The position numbers were made by a program, and so were the translations under genes. A stretch of 64,000 nt of DNA from Schizophyllum amplum (Eukaryota > Basidiomycota > Agaricomycetes > Agaricales > Schizophyllaceae). Shown piece by piece: positions 32,782 through 44,536 of the stretch. The stretch spans positions 2,418,001 through 2,482,000 of the forward strand of contig VDMD01000001.1 of assembly GCA_007026445.1 (NCBI GenBank). Direction: 5' to 3'. The notes beneath the pieces are model-generated. The model was not told the origin of the DNA. It worked only from the letters and a program-made list of their open reading frames with translations, and did not search any database. Numbering within the stretch: position 1 is the first letter of the stretch; each line of letters opens with the position of its first letter.

Positions 32782-35700
32782 TCAGATGGTGCTCTGGCGC
32801 TTGCTGTCCTTCTTGTCCTTCTTCTCCTTCTTGATCTTTTTCCTCTCCTTGACGCTGCCAGCCGGGCTCTCCGTCTCCTGACGCACGCTAGAGGACCCCT
32901 CGTCGGTCGATCCGCGAGGCGTGCCCGAGCTCTCGTTGCGCTTGAGGGTCGGAATAATGCCCGTCGTGCCGCGGCGCGTCGAGATCGAGATACGGCGTGC
33001 GATGCGCTGGAAGTTCTGCGACGAGATCCGTTTGCGCTTGGGCTCCGCATCCGGATCCGGCGTGTCCGTGCGCGAGGGCGTCGTGTTCACCGTGGGGTCG
33101 AAGGTCACACCGGGCGTGGAGGGCGCAGCGGGCGCCTCACTCTGCGACGCTGCGTCGTCTGAGCCCGGGAACGCGATCGGCGCAGGCGCATCCGCGGTAG
33201 AAGCCTCGGGCGTATGTGAGTGCGCCTCTTCGTCGGCCGATGGGAATGCAACCGGGGCGTTCGTCTCTGCGTCCTTGGGGGGAAGCTCAGGGGCCGCGGA
33301 CGCTACGGAAGCACCCTCCGCAGGCTCATCATAGGCAGACTCGCTCGGGGCAGTGCGGTGGGACGCCGCGATCGGTTCGCGCGCCGGTTCGGCGGCGGTG
33401 ACGTCGGTAACCGTGGCGGGTTCCTCGTGCGCCGTCTCCTGGGGCTCCTCCTGCTGCTCCACGCTGTAGCCCGGCTCTTCCTTCTCCTTCGACTTGATAT
33501 CCTTGATGTCAATCGTGACCTCATGGTCCGTCTCCGAAGATGCAACCTGGTCAGCCCACATGGACGCAAAGATGCCGTCGAGCGAGATGAGTTCCTTGAA
33601 ATTGCCCTGCTCGACGATTTGTCCGTTTCTGAGCACCAGGATCCTAGTGAACTGTCAGCTGAGCACCCTCAATCAACGCCCGCTGGACTCACACGTCCGC
33701 ATTCGCGATGGTCTACAAAGTGAGGGTGAGAAGCCTGCCCATTCATGAGGGTGCAAAATGAACTAACCGAGAGCCGATGGGCAATCGACAGAGAGGACCG
33801 CCCGGTCATCAGGTTCTGGAGCGCATTCTGGATATCCTTCTCGGTCGATGTGTCGAGAGCGCTGATGATGATTTTGCTTGAGCAATGCGATCTCTCACGC
33901 GAAGATAGATACGTACCTCGTCGCCTCGTCGAGAAGAAGGATGGGCGGGTTCTTCAAGAGGGTCCTAGCGATAGCGATCCTCTGCTTCTCACCGCCCGAT
34001 AGACGCACGCCACGCTCGCCGACCTTCGTGTCGTAACCATCGGGGAATGACAGGATGCGGTCGTGCATCTGCGCAGAGGCGGCAGCCGCTTCGATATCGT
34101 CCATAGAGGCACCGAACTTGCCGTAACTGCGAACCACCGTCAGTAAGACATCGGGCATCATCGTACCGCAAGCAACTTACGCGATGTTGTAAGAGATGCT
34201 CGAGTTGAACAGGACGGTGTCCTGCGGAACGACACCGATTGCGCTGCGCAAGCTCTTCTGCGTAACATCCCGGATGTCCTGCCCGTCGATAGTGATGCTC
34301 CCGTCGCCCGGGCCCAGGTCGTAGAAGCGGTACAGCAGCCTCAAGATGGTCGACTTGCCCGACCCAGAGTCGCCGACAAGCGCAACAGACGAGCCCTTCG
34401 GCACCTTGAATGATACACCCCGCAGCGCGGTCGTGCGGCCGTCGTACGTGAAGTTGACATCCTCTGTGAAGAAATGCTGTCAGCTTTGTGGAAAAACCAC
34501 GCCGCGGCGAAACGTACTGAATTCAATCTCGCCGCTCTCGACAACAAGGTCCTTGGCGTCCGGCTTGTCGTTGACGTCCGTCGGCTCGTTGAGCAAGTTC
34601 AATAGTTTCTCGGTGTCGACGAGCGACTGGTTCATGGCCCGGTACGTCGTACCGAGCATGTTGAGAGGGCCGTAGAGCTATTGAACGAGGTTAGTAGTAA
34701 TCACCATATACATAAGAGGGCGGCTTGCCTGCGAGAGATAGGTGATGAATACAATGAAGTCACCCGTAGTAGACTGGCCACGCGTAACACGCAGAGCAAC
34801 GATGAGCGACCCAACGAGCAAGCCGAGCGACTACGTGACGGATGCTGTCAGTATAATAGGCCTAATATTCAGAGCGTAAGCTTACAATGATCAAGTTCTG
34901 GACGAGGTTAAGCAGGTTGAGCGAGACTGGATAGGGTCAGAACATGATCAAGCCACAAAGCAAGGCGACCCACTGATGACCTGGTACTCCAGAGCCTGGT
35001 ACTTGTCGATCGACTTGCGGTAACGCTGCCCTTCGTGCTCCTCCCCGCCGAAGTACTTGACGGTCTCGTAATTGAGCAAACAGTCGGTGTGAATGCCACG
35101 GGTTTTCTGTTACATGTCGCCGGTAAGTATAGGAGCTGGTGACAAGTTGTAGCCACTCGCAATATCACGGTCGTTCATGCGACGCCTAAGCTTGGTGCGC
35201 CACTGGGTCATAACGATGCTCGCATACCCTACATAACTTGGTCAGTGTGAAGGCTAAACTCTGCTGACGAAAGGCTGACCGTATGCAAACATGACGAAGA
35301 AGATTACAACAGTCAAGGTCCACTCGAACTTCATGGCGAAGACGATGAGAGCGATGACAATGTCCAAGAATATGGGTACAAAGTTGAACAAGACCAACTG
35401 CAGGATATGGTGAATATATGAATGCTGCCAGCCAATGTTCGACCTTACCTCAAGGGTGCGGTTGATAGCAGCACCGCGATCCAGCACGCGCAAAACCTCG
35501 CCGGTCTTGCGACGGGTGTGGAAAGCAAAAGAAAGGTTGAGAAGGTGATCGAAGGCCAATTGGGACATTTCCCTGTCGGAGTACTGCATGACGGGGGCCC
35601 AGAGCGCCTTCGGGTATCGTCAGCGGACCGCACGCGACGTTCAAGGCGGGCAGAACATACATCACGAACAGCCGCGAGACCTCCGCTACCTGCGAGGAAG

Positions 35701-36918
35701 CGGAGACCAACGTAGCCGAACAGGATAGGCCATGGGGAGCGCGACGAAGTGCCTTCAAAGATATTGACCAACTCTCCGAGAGCAAATGGAATGCCAAAGT
35801 TGACGACGCGTCCGACCAAGAGAACGATGATGCAAAGTCCCTGGATGCAAGATTAGAAGGTCGACAGCATACTATTTGCGATCAATGCTTACAGCGACTG
35901 CCTGCAGCGAGGAGCTCTTGGAAGGCCAGAGGTACGGCGAGATACGCTTCATGCGATGCCACAACTCCGTCCATGTGGGCTCCGGCGTCACATCCGGCTT
36001 CACTCCCTGATGGTTATGATTGGCGTCAGTTTCAGTCGTGTGACAGGATTTGCTAGGAGCCGCACCGTCTTGGAAGCCGCTTGCGACGGCGCAGGAGACG
36101 CAGAACGCGTCGGTGGCGCAGTCTGGGTGCCGGACGAGACGGAGGACCGGAAGGTCCCATATTTGCTCGACGGCACCGCCAGGTTTGCGACTGGAGACAT
36201 CCCGCTCGACGCCTGGGCGTCAGAGCCCGGCGGGAGGAGGAACGTCGAGTCCGTCGGCTGTTCCTCGACATCCACCTCCGATGACACGGGCGTGTAGACG
36301 ACGCGTGGCACCAGGAATGCCCAGAGAAGCGGGAGAAGGATGAGGATCCGGAAGACCGGAAGTGCAAGATGCAGCAGCCCCGGGATAGAGACATGATTGG
36401 CAGGGCCTGAAACGCAATCATGTCAATAAGAGGCAGGAAACATGAGAGGGCCGATGCTTACTATCCCGATAGCTTTCCGTGTAGAGGCCAAGGATAACGA
36501 CCTGGGCGACGTCGACGGCCAGCGCGAGTAAGACGGCCAGCCGCAGACGCTTCATTGACCAAACCTCGACACCCTGCACGTCCTTCCAGGCGCCCACCGC
36601 TGCAGCGCCAGCATAGGCCACGAGCCCTGCGATTGCGCCAACCTCTATGCCGGTCATGTACGGCCAGTGCTTGTCAAGCACGGCATACGCAACAAAGACG
36701 AGACCATCGGCGAAGAAGGTGGCAGCAGCGAGCGAGAGCAGGGTCAGGATAAGGCCGCGACGCGGAATATGAGATGCGACGACGACGGGGACGATAGCGG
36801 ACTCGGTGGCTGACTGCGCGGGCTTGACGAACAAGAGCGAGACGGCCGCAAGGAGAACAAGGGCGGGCGATACGATCCTGAGAACGAAGAGCGCGAGGAG
36901 GAGGGCGTGCAGGGCCAT
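32782..36918 (-). CDS. HMT1-type ABC half-transporter (ABCB)
   Basis: Start ATG at 36918 ([20 protein letters not shown]) opens an N-terminal five-helix-like TMD0 region, followed by a linker and the six-helix ABC membrane domain ([40 protein letters not shown]). The ATPase domain has Walker [10 protein letters not shown] (near 34360), Q-loop [13 protein letters not shown], signature [16 protein letters not shown] and Walker B ILLLDEAT, then SLSIAHRL. The TMD0 plus half-transporter layout is that of S. pombe Hmt1, a vacuolar heavy-metal-tolerance exporter, rather than mitochondrial Atm1, though I cannot fully exclude the latter. After the ATPase an unusually long, acidic and Ser/Lys-rich tail (about 250 aa, ending [13 protein letters not shown]) is predicted disordered. 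About fifteen exons, not all resolved. Confidence 0.88.
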
Positions 36919-37217
36919 GGCGTCCTCGTCCGCGGCGGCGCCTTGACTTTGGTGGTCGATGGTCAAGAGGAAGAGTGTTGGAACAGAAAATTCCGATTTC
37001 ACGCACAACACACTCACCGTGACGTCTCCGATCACTGATTTCCTCGAGCGCCGGCCTGCAGGCGGCTGGGCCACCACCGGCCTTTTTTGTTTTCTGCCGC
37101 CTTCTCGCATGTCATCTTCCTCGAGGCACGCTTCAGATACACGCATAAAACATTCAATTTCACCAGCCGGCGACCTCAGCCAAATGTACGCTGCGCTGCC
37201 GACACAGCTCCTCGCGC

Positions 37218-37508
37218 TCACGCCAGGCCCGCCTCCGCACCGTCCAGCTTGCTTCGCACATCTTCCACCTTCCGCCCTATCGCGGCCGTCTCGTCCCGAT
37301 TGTGCAATTTAAGCGCCGCCCTCGCCTCCGCCACGAATTCGTATGACTGCGCCAGCGACTGCATGACCTGCTCGTCCTCGTGCCCGGCGTCTTTTGTCTC
37401 CACAAGACCAGAGTTGGAGAGGTCTTTTGACGACGCGCGAAGCAGTGCGAGGTCACGCAGAGTATCACTCAGCGCCAGTGGCTGCTTGTCCTTTCCCTTT
37501 CCTGACAT
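37218..37508 (-). CDS. Small helical protein, 96 aa
   Basis: A single exon from ATG 37508 (MSGKGKDKQPLALSDTLRDL) to a stop at 37218. The protein is mostly charged and helix-forming (EDEQVMQSLAQSYEFVAEAR, AALKLHNRDETAAIGRKVED) with heptad-like spacing. It resembles small subunits of multi-protein coiled-coil complexes such as BLOC-1-related or kinetochore factors, but no family is recognised. It lies 299 nt upstream of the ABC gene on the same strand. Confidence 0.6.
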   Translation of the reverse strand: MSGKGKDKQPLALSDTLRDLALLRASSKDLSNSGLVETKDAGHEDEQVMQSLAQSYEFVAEARAALKLHNRDETAAIGRKVEDVRSKLDGAEAGLA

Positions 37509-38351
37509 TATTGCGCCAGGTCTTGCTGGGGTGGAGGTTCGAGTTGGGTGACCGTGCGGGTGGCGCGCGCTTACCCTGCGGTGGCTTATCAGAATGCCAT
37601 CGGTATGGAGCCAAGAGATCATCAGAGACCTTGCCGATCCACGAGGTGACTAGAAGTGCGCCTCAAGCGATAGCCGGATACTGGACGGAAAAGCCGAAGT
37701 TGGACAGGAAATTCAGGTTCGAACGGCGGACGCTCGCCAGTGGCCACAGGGCAGATGTAACACGGTCACGTGACACATGTATTGCGTCTCGCGTCGTGCG
37801 CACTGCGACCACGATGAGCCGCTAGTATCTGGCCGGTACTGCCGACTTGCACTACTTATCAGGGTAGCAAGTCTGCTGGTCGGCAAGCACAAAGAAAGCT
37901 TGTTGTCAAACCAGTACCTGCTGACAATTGCGATGCTTTATCCTCGCGTTCGCAGTGATGCCCTTCCCTTCCGAGTCGATTTACCTTGCATGATGACTTA
38001 CGTAGTCCACAACATCCAGATGCTTTCTGAAGCGCGGGGCTGCCCAGAGAGTAATTATATGCCAAACAGCGGGTAACAGGTTGCGCGCATATGAAGTGTG
38101 AAGGTCCGTAGTGATGCCGTCGCTGAGGATGCTGCGAAGATACGTAGGGGGTGCGAAGGGGAACGATGTAGAAGATGGGAGCGATGCAAGTGGATAGGAA
38201 ATGAAGGTGCGCGTACGTGAAGATACCTGGAAGAGAAGAAAACTATCGGTAGTGCTTACATTTAGTGTGATGCGTAGATTCCGATAGGGAGGGGATATGG
38301 TCAGGATCTCGTACAACTAAGCCATGGGGAATTCGGTAGATGCCAGAATCA
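37509..38351. other. Intergenic, no gene recognised
   Basis: Upstream of the 96-aa gene and downstream of the 764-aa gene. Short open frames only. Confidence 0.5.
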
Positions 38352-40646
38352 TCAGGACCGCACCGGCGACGTCTGATATATGAACATGTCCAGAGGGTCG
38401 TCGGAAGAGGGGGCGACAAACCTCCCATCATCGAACGAGTCGTCGTTGTCCCATTCCTCAGGGAGAGATTCGTTGTCCAGCACATCGCGGGAGTCATCGT
38501 AAGCGAAGGGATCCAAGGAGTCGTCCTTGTCGTAGAGATCTTCGAATGCTCCTTGCTGATCGTGGAACACGTCGAGAGGATCGTCAGATAACAGCACTGT
38601 TGGGCGCCAGCGTTGCGGCGGCGCCAAATTCTCGACACCTGGATGCGGGTAGCGTATCGCAGGCCGCAAAGGCATGGGTCGGATGGGTCGTCCAAGTCCT
38701 GCGGGTCGATCTAGTTCTCCGTGTCGCTCGGGTCCTGCCATGCGTTGTTTTTTGGCCTTCGGTGTATGCACCGACGTCATGTTCGTCAATGCCGAGGACA
38801 GGATGGAAGAGAACCGTCTTCGGGGTGACGAGAATTTCTTGTACGGCGACGAAAATTTGCGGCGCAGGCAGTCCGACTCGTCTTCGTCGCCCTTCCCGCG
38901 ACGTGTGGGCAGGTTCTCCGAGTCCTCCTCCGTGTCCGACGACGCCCGAAAGCGTACGACCTTCTTCTCCCTTGTGATGCCCTTGTCCCTCGTACCGCAC
39001 CTCTCCCAACCACACCCTCGCTTCCGCGCAGGCGTGCGCATTACCACACGCGTGTGCGCCCGCTTCACCCTCTTCGCCGGCCTCGAGTCTTCCCAGCAGT
39101 CCACCATGTTCTCCCGCGCCCAGTCCGCGGTCGTTAGCCCGCCCCGACAGCGCCCCTCCGCCTCGTCCGCCAGTGCAATCAGCCGATCACGCCACCGTCG
39201 CACCTCGCCCTCGCAACTGCGTGCCGCCGCCGCGCGCTCCGACACGGGCCGCTCGATTTCGCGCAGAGCCCCGCTCCAGAGCATTGCTTCCGCATGCGTG
39301 AGCCCGCACTTTCGCAGTACATTAGCGCGCGCGCTGAAGGCACCGGCGACTCGGCCAAGCCAGTCGACCGGTCCGACGTGATCAGCGAAGATGACGTCGG
39401 CAAAGGGCATAGCAAGGATGGGTTGAAAGGCGTCCTGGGTGGGCACGAGCCGTCGGACGAGCGCACAGACTGCGTCGGTGTCGCGCTTGGACGCGTGGGT
39501 GTGCATTGCAGTGAGCCACTCTGTCCCTAGGCAGATCACGCCTTGTGTAGTGGACGATCGTGTGCGGCAGTTGGCAAGCATAGGACGTGCTGTGCGTAGA
39601 AAGTCGTACACAGACTCATAGTCAGCGTCATCTTCGAAGATTGTGTCCATAACCATGAGCTTTCGGAAACAATGGCGGGAGGCGAGGGTCATCCAGCCGT
39701 GCAGTTGTGATTCGAGGGCCTGCACGACAGCATTATCCAAGGCGAATGACTTGGGATGGGTGGCGTGGGAGAGCAGGCCGCCTGAGAGTTGCAAGAAGCA
39801 AGGCAAGCCGTGTTTGCCGAGCTCACGAGCAAGCTTGTCCATTGCCTTTGACGTCCAAATGTCGGATGGGGTGTGTTCGTCGGTAACGTCTAGAAGGGCT
39901 TGTACGAACGTTAGATGCGATCGTTCCGCGCAAGCCGTAGTCCATCGTCGTAGCAGGTCGACCAGGAAGAGAGTATGTGAGGGATGAAGAAGGGCTGGGG
40001 AAGTCGCTCGCCGAGGTCGGACTGCTTGATGTATGAGCAACCGTAGGAGATCCGGCGCCTCGCACGCCAATGCGTGAGCGAGCGCCGTGTCCAATAGCAA
40101 GGATAACAGGGTGATGTGGTGTGGACACTGGCTAAGAATAATGTCGAGAGCCTGCGAGCGTATCGCTGCGCTATAAAAGTCATGAGCCATCGCATACTGC
40201 GAAGGTGAGTGAGGAACGCACCGGCGGTACTGCGCCGGAATAGCCTCGTATATTTCTGCAACCTCCTCGTCCCATTCGTCCATGTCTTCCACTGTGCTGT
40301 CATCATCCGGTTCCCATTCTAGGCCCCGACCGGCCACAGCGGCGCACATGTCTGCGAGCGACATGACGCGCGGAGCCGGGCCCTCCTCGTCTCGCGTGCG
40401 CGCCAGCACGCTGTTGTAGGCATCCCGTACAGCGTATATCTTCCTCGCAAGTTCGCGCTGCTCGCACAAGCTGCGATCGTAGTATGCGCGCGAGTCGGGC
40501 GGCGGAAGAACGAACAAGGGCGGGTTCGTGTTCGTCGGTCGGGAGGAGTAGGTGGCAGAGACGCCGCTGACTCGCTCTTTGGAATAAGCAGACAAAGAAT
40601 TGCAGCTGGTACGCAGAGATCTGAGAATCGTTTGGGAAGGCGTCAT
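38352..40646 (-). CDS. Orphan 764-aa protein with disordered basic/acidic tail
   Basis: A single large exon. The best ATG is 40646 (MTPSQTILRSLRTSCNSLSA); the frame is open 58 codons further upstream but without an ATG. Residues 1-470 look alpha-helical and globular (LLSLLLDTALAHALACEAPD, FLVDLLRRWTTACAERSHLT), like an all-helical repeat fold. From about 530 the chain turns basic (RPAKRVKRAHTRVV), with three short KFSSP/RFSS repeats (RRKFSSPYKKFSSPRRRFSS) that look like phosphorylation or binding motifs, then a PKAKKQR nuclear-localisation-like segment. The end is acidic and holds two DDPLD motifs (SDDPLDVFHD and SDDPLDMF). I do not recognise it. Nuclear location is inferred. It shares a 416-nt divergent promoter with the TDT transporter. 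Confidence 0.75.
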   Translation of the reverse strand: MTPSQTILRSLRTSCNSLSAYSKERVSGVSATYSSRPTNTNPPLFVLPPPDSRAYYDRSLCEQRELARKIYAVRDAYNSVLARTRDEEGPAPRVMSLADMCAAVAGRGLEWEPDDDSTVEDMDEWDEEVAEIYEAIPAQYRRCVPHSPSQYAMAHDFYSAAIRSQALDIILSQCPHHITLLSLLLDTALAHALACEAPDLLRLLIHQAVRPRRATSPALLHPSHTLFLVDLLRRWTTACAERSHLTFVQALLDVTDEHTPSDIWTSKAMDKLARELGKHGLPCFLQLSGGLLSHATHPKSFALDNAVVQALESQLHGWMTLASRHCFRKLMVMDTIFEDDADYESVYDFLRTARPMLANCRTRSSTTQGVICLGTEWLTAMHTHASKRDTDAVCALVRRLVPTQDAFQPILAMPFADVIFADHVGPVDWLGRVAGAFSARANVLRKCGLTHAEAMLWSGALREIERPVSERAAAARSCEGEVRRWRDRLIALADEAEGRCRGGLTTADWARENMVDCWEDSRPAKRVKRAHTRVVMRTPARKRGCGWERCGTRDKGITREKKVVRFRASSDTEEDSENLPTRRGKGDEDESDCLRRKFSSPYKKFSSPRRRFSSILSSALTNMTSVHTPKAKKQRMAGPERHGELDRPAGLGRPIRPMPLRPAIRYPHPGVENLAPPQRWRPTVLLSDDPLDVFHDQQGAFEDLYDKDDSLDPFAYDDSRDVLDNESLPEEWDNDDSFDDGRFVAPSSDDPLDMFIYQTSPVRS

Positions 40647-41062
40647 CGAAGCAAGTGCTCGACGAGTCGGAGGAACATGCAAGAAAGAAATGGCTGCAAG
40701 TGATCTCGCGCCTCTCTCACAGAGCCACGTGATCGCATCGTCCTCCGCTCGGGCCGGAGTTCCGGGCTTCCGACGCCATCTTGCGCCCACCTCATGATGA
40801 TCTACCGACACCGCGCGCACTGTCCTTGACGCGCGCGCCTATCTGTGTCCTGTACGCGCTCGGACTTGATAGAAGCTCCATGGTCGCCTCCTGAGACGTG
40901 GCTTAATCTCAGTCATCGCATGCTCCGAATTCCTTTTCCGAAAAGCAGAACTTCCTGACAGGCATTCCGAAATGATTCGGAAATGTACAAAGCATATAAG
41001 AGATGCTGCCGCCCCTCTCCCACTCCACCTCCCTTGGCTCCGTCTCCCATCATCCAACCAAG
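40647..41062. promoter_or_regulatory. Divergent promoter with TATA-like box at 40995
   Basis: The starts at 40646 (minus) and 41063 (plus) share 416 nt. TATAAG at 40995-41000 lies about 65 nt upstream of the TDT transporter ATG. Confidence 0.45.
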
Positions 41063-42758
41063 ATGAGTATGCTCAGCCGCAACAAGACGTGGGCGGATGT
41101 CGTCCGGTGCGTTACTGGCATCCTTTGTTAGTCCGCTGCACCGCCACTGACGGGGCTCCCACAGCAACTTCACACCAGCTTGGTTCGCTGTAAACATGGG
41201 CACTGGCGCCATTAGCATCCTCTTTCACGCATTTCCCTATGGGAATGGCTCATCAGCCATGAACATCCTCACGCTGATTTTCTTCGGGCTGAATGTCTTC
41301 TTATTCCTGATATTCACTGCTATCTCGACGGCGCGATACATGCTGTTCCCGGGCATATGGTCGCTCATGATCCACCATCCGGTGCAGAGTCTTTTCCTTG
41401 GAACGTTTCCTATGGGTCAGTCGAGCTCTTCGCGTACTGTCAGCACCCTCTGACGTCATGACAGGCGCCGCGACGATTTTGAACGTCGCTGTGCTGTGCG
41501 TCTACGAGCAAAACGGGGTAGGAGGAAAGCCCCTGCTCTACTTCCTCTGGGCATGCTGGTGGTTGGACGTCCTCACATCCATCGCTATCTGCTTCCTCAT
41601 GATCCATGTCATGTAAGCTTCCTTCCCTCGCTGCTTCATTCCGAAATCCCAATCCGAATGCCACAATGCTTTTAGTTCTATCTATCCTTTTCCTGCATGG
41701 TACTGATGCTATCTCCTCGCAGGACCACAGCGCAGAATCACGCGTTGGAGAAAATGACGGCGGTGTGGCTGCTTCCGGTGGTCACTCTCATTGTCGCATC
41801 GTCCTCGGGCGGCGTAATCGCCCCGTCGCTCTACGCACACTCGGCATCACATGCGCTTATCACGCTTACGCTGTCGGGCGTGCTCGTCGCTATTGGCCTG
41901 ACCCTTGCGCTGATGATGCTTGCGATCTACCTGCTCCGGCTGATCGTGCATGGCCTTCCGCCGACAGCCACAGTCATATCCGTGTTTTTGCCCCTTGGCC
42001 CTACTGGTACGCCTCCAGATCTTTTCGTAGTGAACGCAGGCATAGCTGACGATCTATGCTGTGTAGGTCAAGCGGCGTTCTCCATCTTATTGATCGGTCA
42101 ATGCTTTGATAAGTTCCTGCCAGTCTACGGCGGCGCGTCAGACCTCCTCCGCTTATCGACCACTGGCGCCACTCTCAATACGATATGCACCGTCATTGCC
42201 TTTGTATTATGGTCCATGTGCACCATGTGGACGCTCTTCGCCTTCCTCAGTATCCAGAACGTCCTCCGCAAAGGCCCCATACCCTTCAAAGTACCTTTCT
42301 GGGGACTCATTTTCCCTAACGTACGACGCTCTTTGCCCGACTATCATTGCATCATTGACGTCAACCCATAGGGCGTATACGCAAATATCACCATCAGCCT
42401 CGGCGAGACATTCGACTCTGGCTTCTTCCGCGTCTGGGGCGCTATGTACGCGGCATTGACGCTATGCATGTGGTGCTACGTCGCGTTTACGACAATTGGG
42501 ATGGTGTTTACGAAGGAGATATTTGAGGCGCCGTGCCTTGAGGATGTCGATACCCGCCGCCTTGGACGCAAGCCCGCTACGACGCCATGCGGGAGAGCTT
42601 TGGACGAGCAAGGTCTCCCTGTTACACCTGCTCGAACCTCCGCAGAGGTGGAGGCGCAGCAGTCCAGTGCGACGGTGTATGATACGCCTGCCACTCTGTC
42701 GAATTTGGATCTACGCCTGTCCACCGTGGAGAAGGCGCACGTTGCGGGGAGCAGCTAA
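41063..42758 (+). CDS. TDT family transporter (Ssu1/Mae1-like)
   Basis: Exon 1 (MSMLSRNKTWADVVR) splices to NFTPAWFAVNMGTGAISILF, the hallmark start of the tellurite-resistance/dicarboxylate (TDT, SLAC1-like) family. Later exons give about ten membrane helices (NILTLIFFGLNVFLFLIF, GVLVAIGLTLALMMLAIYLL, LNTICTVIAFVLWSMC), the conserved WWLDVLTS and WGLIFPN followed by GVYANITISLG. The cytosolic C-terminus is Thr/Ala-rich and disordered. Fungal members are sulfite efflux pumps (Ssu1) or malate permeases (Mae1); the PAWFAVNMGTG start favours the Ssu1-like clade, but the substrate is not settled by eye. Introns are canonical; the stop TAA is at 42756-42758. Confidence 0.87.
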
Positions 42759-43339
42759 GGGAATTACCACGGATCTATGTACGGGCGAGGCAGGTGCGGT
42801 ATCTCGTGTTCGAGGGCGCTGAGGGGACGGACGACATTAGTTCACTATCTGTACGAGTATAATTCACAGTCACGACCGATCTACGTGGGGTTTGTAGTAT
42901 TTCTGTCTCAGTCTTGTGACGACGATTGGCTAAACATCTGCCTTGGAGACTAGATGCTTGGATTGTTCATTACAGCTTTCATACTTGTAGAGCAATATGT
43001 AGAATGGACTCGGACAAGGAGTGGGCGTATGCTTTGTCGTGTTTGTCATTGATTGAACTGCGTGCCGGGATTGTGGTCACAATTTACATAAACAAAAGCA
43101 GCTCGCCGGGACCGTCTGACTCGCATTTTCTCTCAACCTTCATCTCAACCCAAGTGTCTCTTGTATCGTCCCTTCTCCTACGCAAGCTGTCAGAACATAT
43201 TCTTGCCTCACAAGTAGGCCACGATTCACCACCCATTCACTTCCTTGGGCTAATAATTTGGCGACTGACCGTGTTTCTACCAGTTCGTGCCACACCTCTT
43301 TATCCACGCATCGGATACCAACGCGTTTCGAACCTAACC
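42759..43339. other. Intergenic upstream of F-box gene
   Basis: The F-box frame is open without stops back to 42926, which could mean an alternative start, but the region lacks a conserved domain and is AT-richer. No other gene is seen. Confidence 0.5.
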
Positions 43340-44536
43340 ATGGCGCCTGTCAACGACTTGCTTCCGTTGGAGATGTTGGACGAGATATTCCGTCGCTCCG
43401 TCGATGGGTGGCGTCTGCAATCGCTTGGAGAGAACATGCATCCGTGCACGCCACTAGTACTCAGTCACGTTTGGTGGCGTCAGTGCACGCTTGCGAGTCC
43501 CAATCTGTGGCAGCACTTCTTCGTTCCAGGGCCGCCGTCCGGGCACAGATGTCCCTACGGCCTGAGGTGCACCAGGAGAATGGAGCGGCTAGGAGAGCTC
43601 TTCAAGCAACGCGCGCAAGGCCTGCCGCTCACACTGAGCTACACCGCCATCCCCCGTCGATGCGCGAGAGACTTCTCTTGCGCGTGCAGAATTAGCTACG
43701 TCGTTGAGCGCGTCTCGCACGTCAGGGAGCTGGAGCTCTTCGTCGACACGCATTCGGCCCACCAGCTCTCGCAAGAACTGTCGCAGTGCTACTTCCGTCG
43801 ACCATTGAAGCTCGAGTCTCTCAATGTCTCCTTCGGAGTGGAGGATCGGCAGAGCATCCAGTGGGACGCCCGTCGCTGCAGTCCTTCCAACCATGCTTGC
43901 TTGTTCCTACATGGCTGCTCACGACATGCGCTGCATGCGCGAACGACGCTCGTCAGCGAGCTCTACCGTCTCGCTCCCAATGTGCTTCGTCTGACATGGC
44001 GCGATGATGTCTGCCAGGTGCCTCCACAGGTTTACTATCGCGACGGTTCATCTGCATGTTGGAGCCAGCTCGTTTGCGTGACGATTGACGCAGAAATGTC
44101 CGCCACCGCATGCTTGCGCCTGATATCAGGCGCTACGCATCTGCGGCGCTTGGATGTCAGTCGTATGTGGGGGGAACCCACTGCCACGCCATCCTCGACG
44201 ACGGTGCCTTCAGTCACAAGCTTGGCCCTCGAGGAGCTTTCTGTAGCCAGCTACGACGACATGGATCCCGTCCTTGACGCCCTTCATCTGCCCTATCTCA
44301 GAAGTCTCACTATTCGTTGCAGGCAACCTCAGTCCAATATCGGCTGCTCTGCGCTGAAGTCATTCTTGGGGCGAATGACAGGCTATCTGGAGAACCTCGT
44401 GCTGGGCTTTGGACACGACGTCGAGAAGGCCGAGATCGACAGCTTGCTCGCCTGTCCAGAATTGGCACGTTTGCAGCTGTTGAGCTTGAGTGGTCTGTGT
44501 GGTGCTGCAAATATCCCTTCTGTACAACAGGCGTGA
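43340..44536 (+). CDS. F-box-like / LRR-like protein
   Basis: A single exon from ATG 43340. The start NDLLPLEMLDEIFRRSVDGW then TPLVLSHVWWRQCTLASPNLW is the F-box-like pattern of the large Agaricomycete family. The rest shows loosely spaced Leu-rich strands (LRRLDVSRMWG, LALEELSVASYDD, LPYLRSLTIRCRQ, LENLVLGF, LARLQLLSLSGLCG) expected of degenerate leucine-rich repeats. At 398 aa it is somewhat shorter than typical members of 450-600 aa, so it may be C-terminally truncated by the stop at 44534 or continue through an unseen exon. Such proteins are substrate adaptors of SCF ubiquitin ligases; the target is unknown. Confidence 0.72.
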   Translation: MAPVNDLLPLEMLDEIFRRSVDGWRLQSLGENMHPCTPLVLSHVWWRQCTLASPNLWQHFFVPGPPSGHRCPYGLRCTRRMERLGELFKQRAQGLPLTLSYTAIPRRCARDFSCACRISYVVERVSHVRELELFVDTHSAHQLSQELSQCYFRRPLKLESLNVSFGVEDRQSIQWDARRCSPSNHACLFLHGCSRHALHARTTLVSELYRLAPNVLRLTWRDDVCQVPPQVYYRDGSSACWSQLVCVTIDAEMSATACLRLISGATHLRRLDVSRMWGEPTATPSSTTVPSVTSLALEELSVASYDDMDPVLDALHLPYLRSLTIRCRQPQSNIGCSALKSFLGRMTGYLENLVLGFGHDVEKAEIDSLLACPELARLQLLSLSGLCGAANIPSVQQA

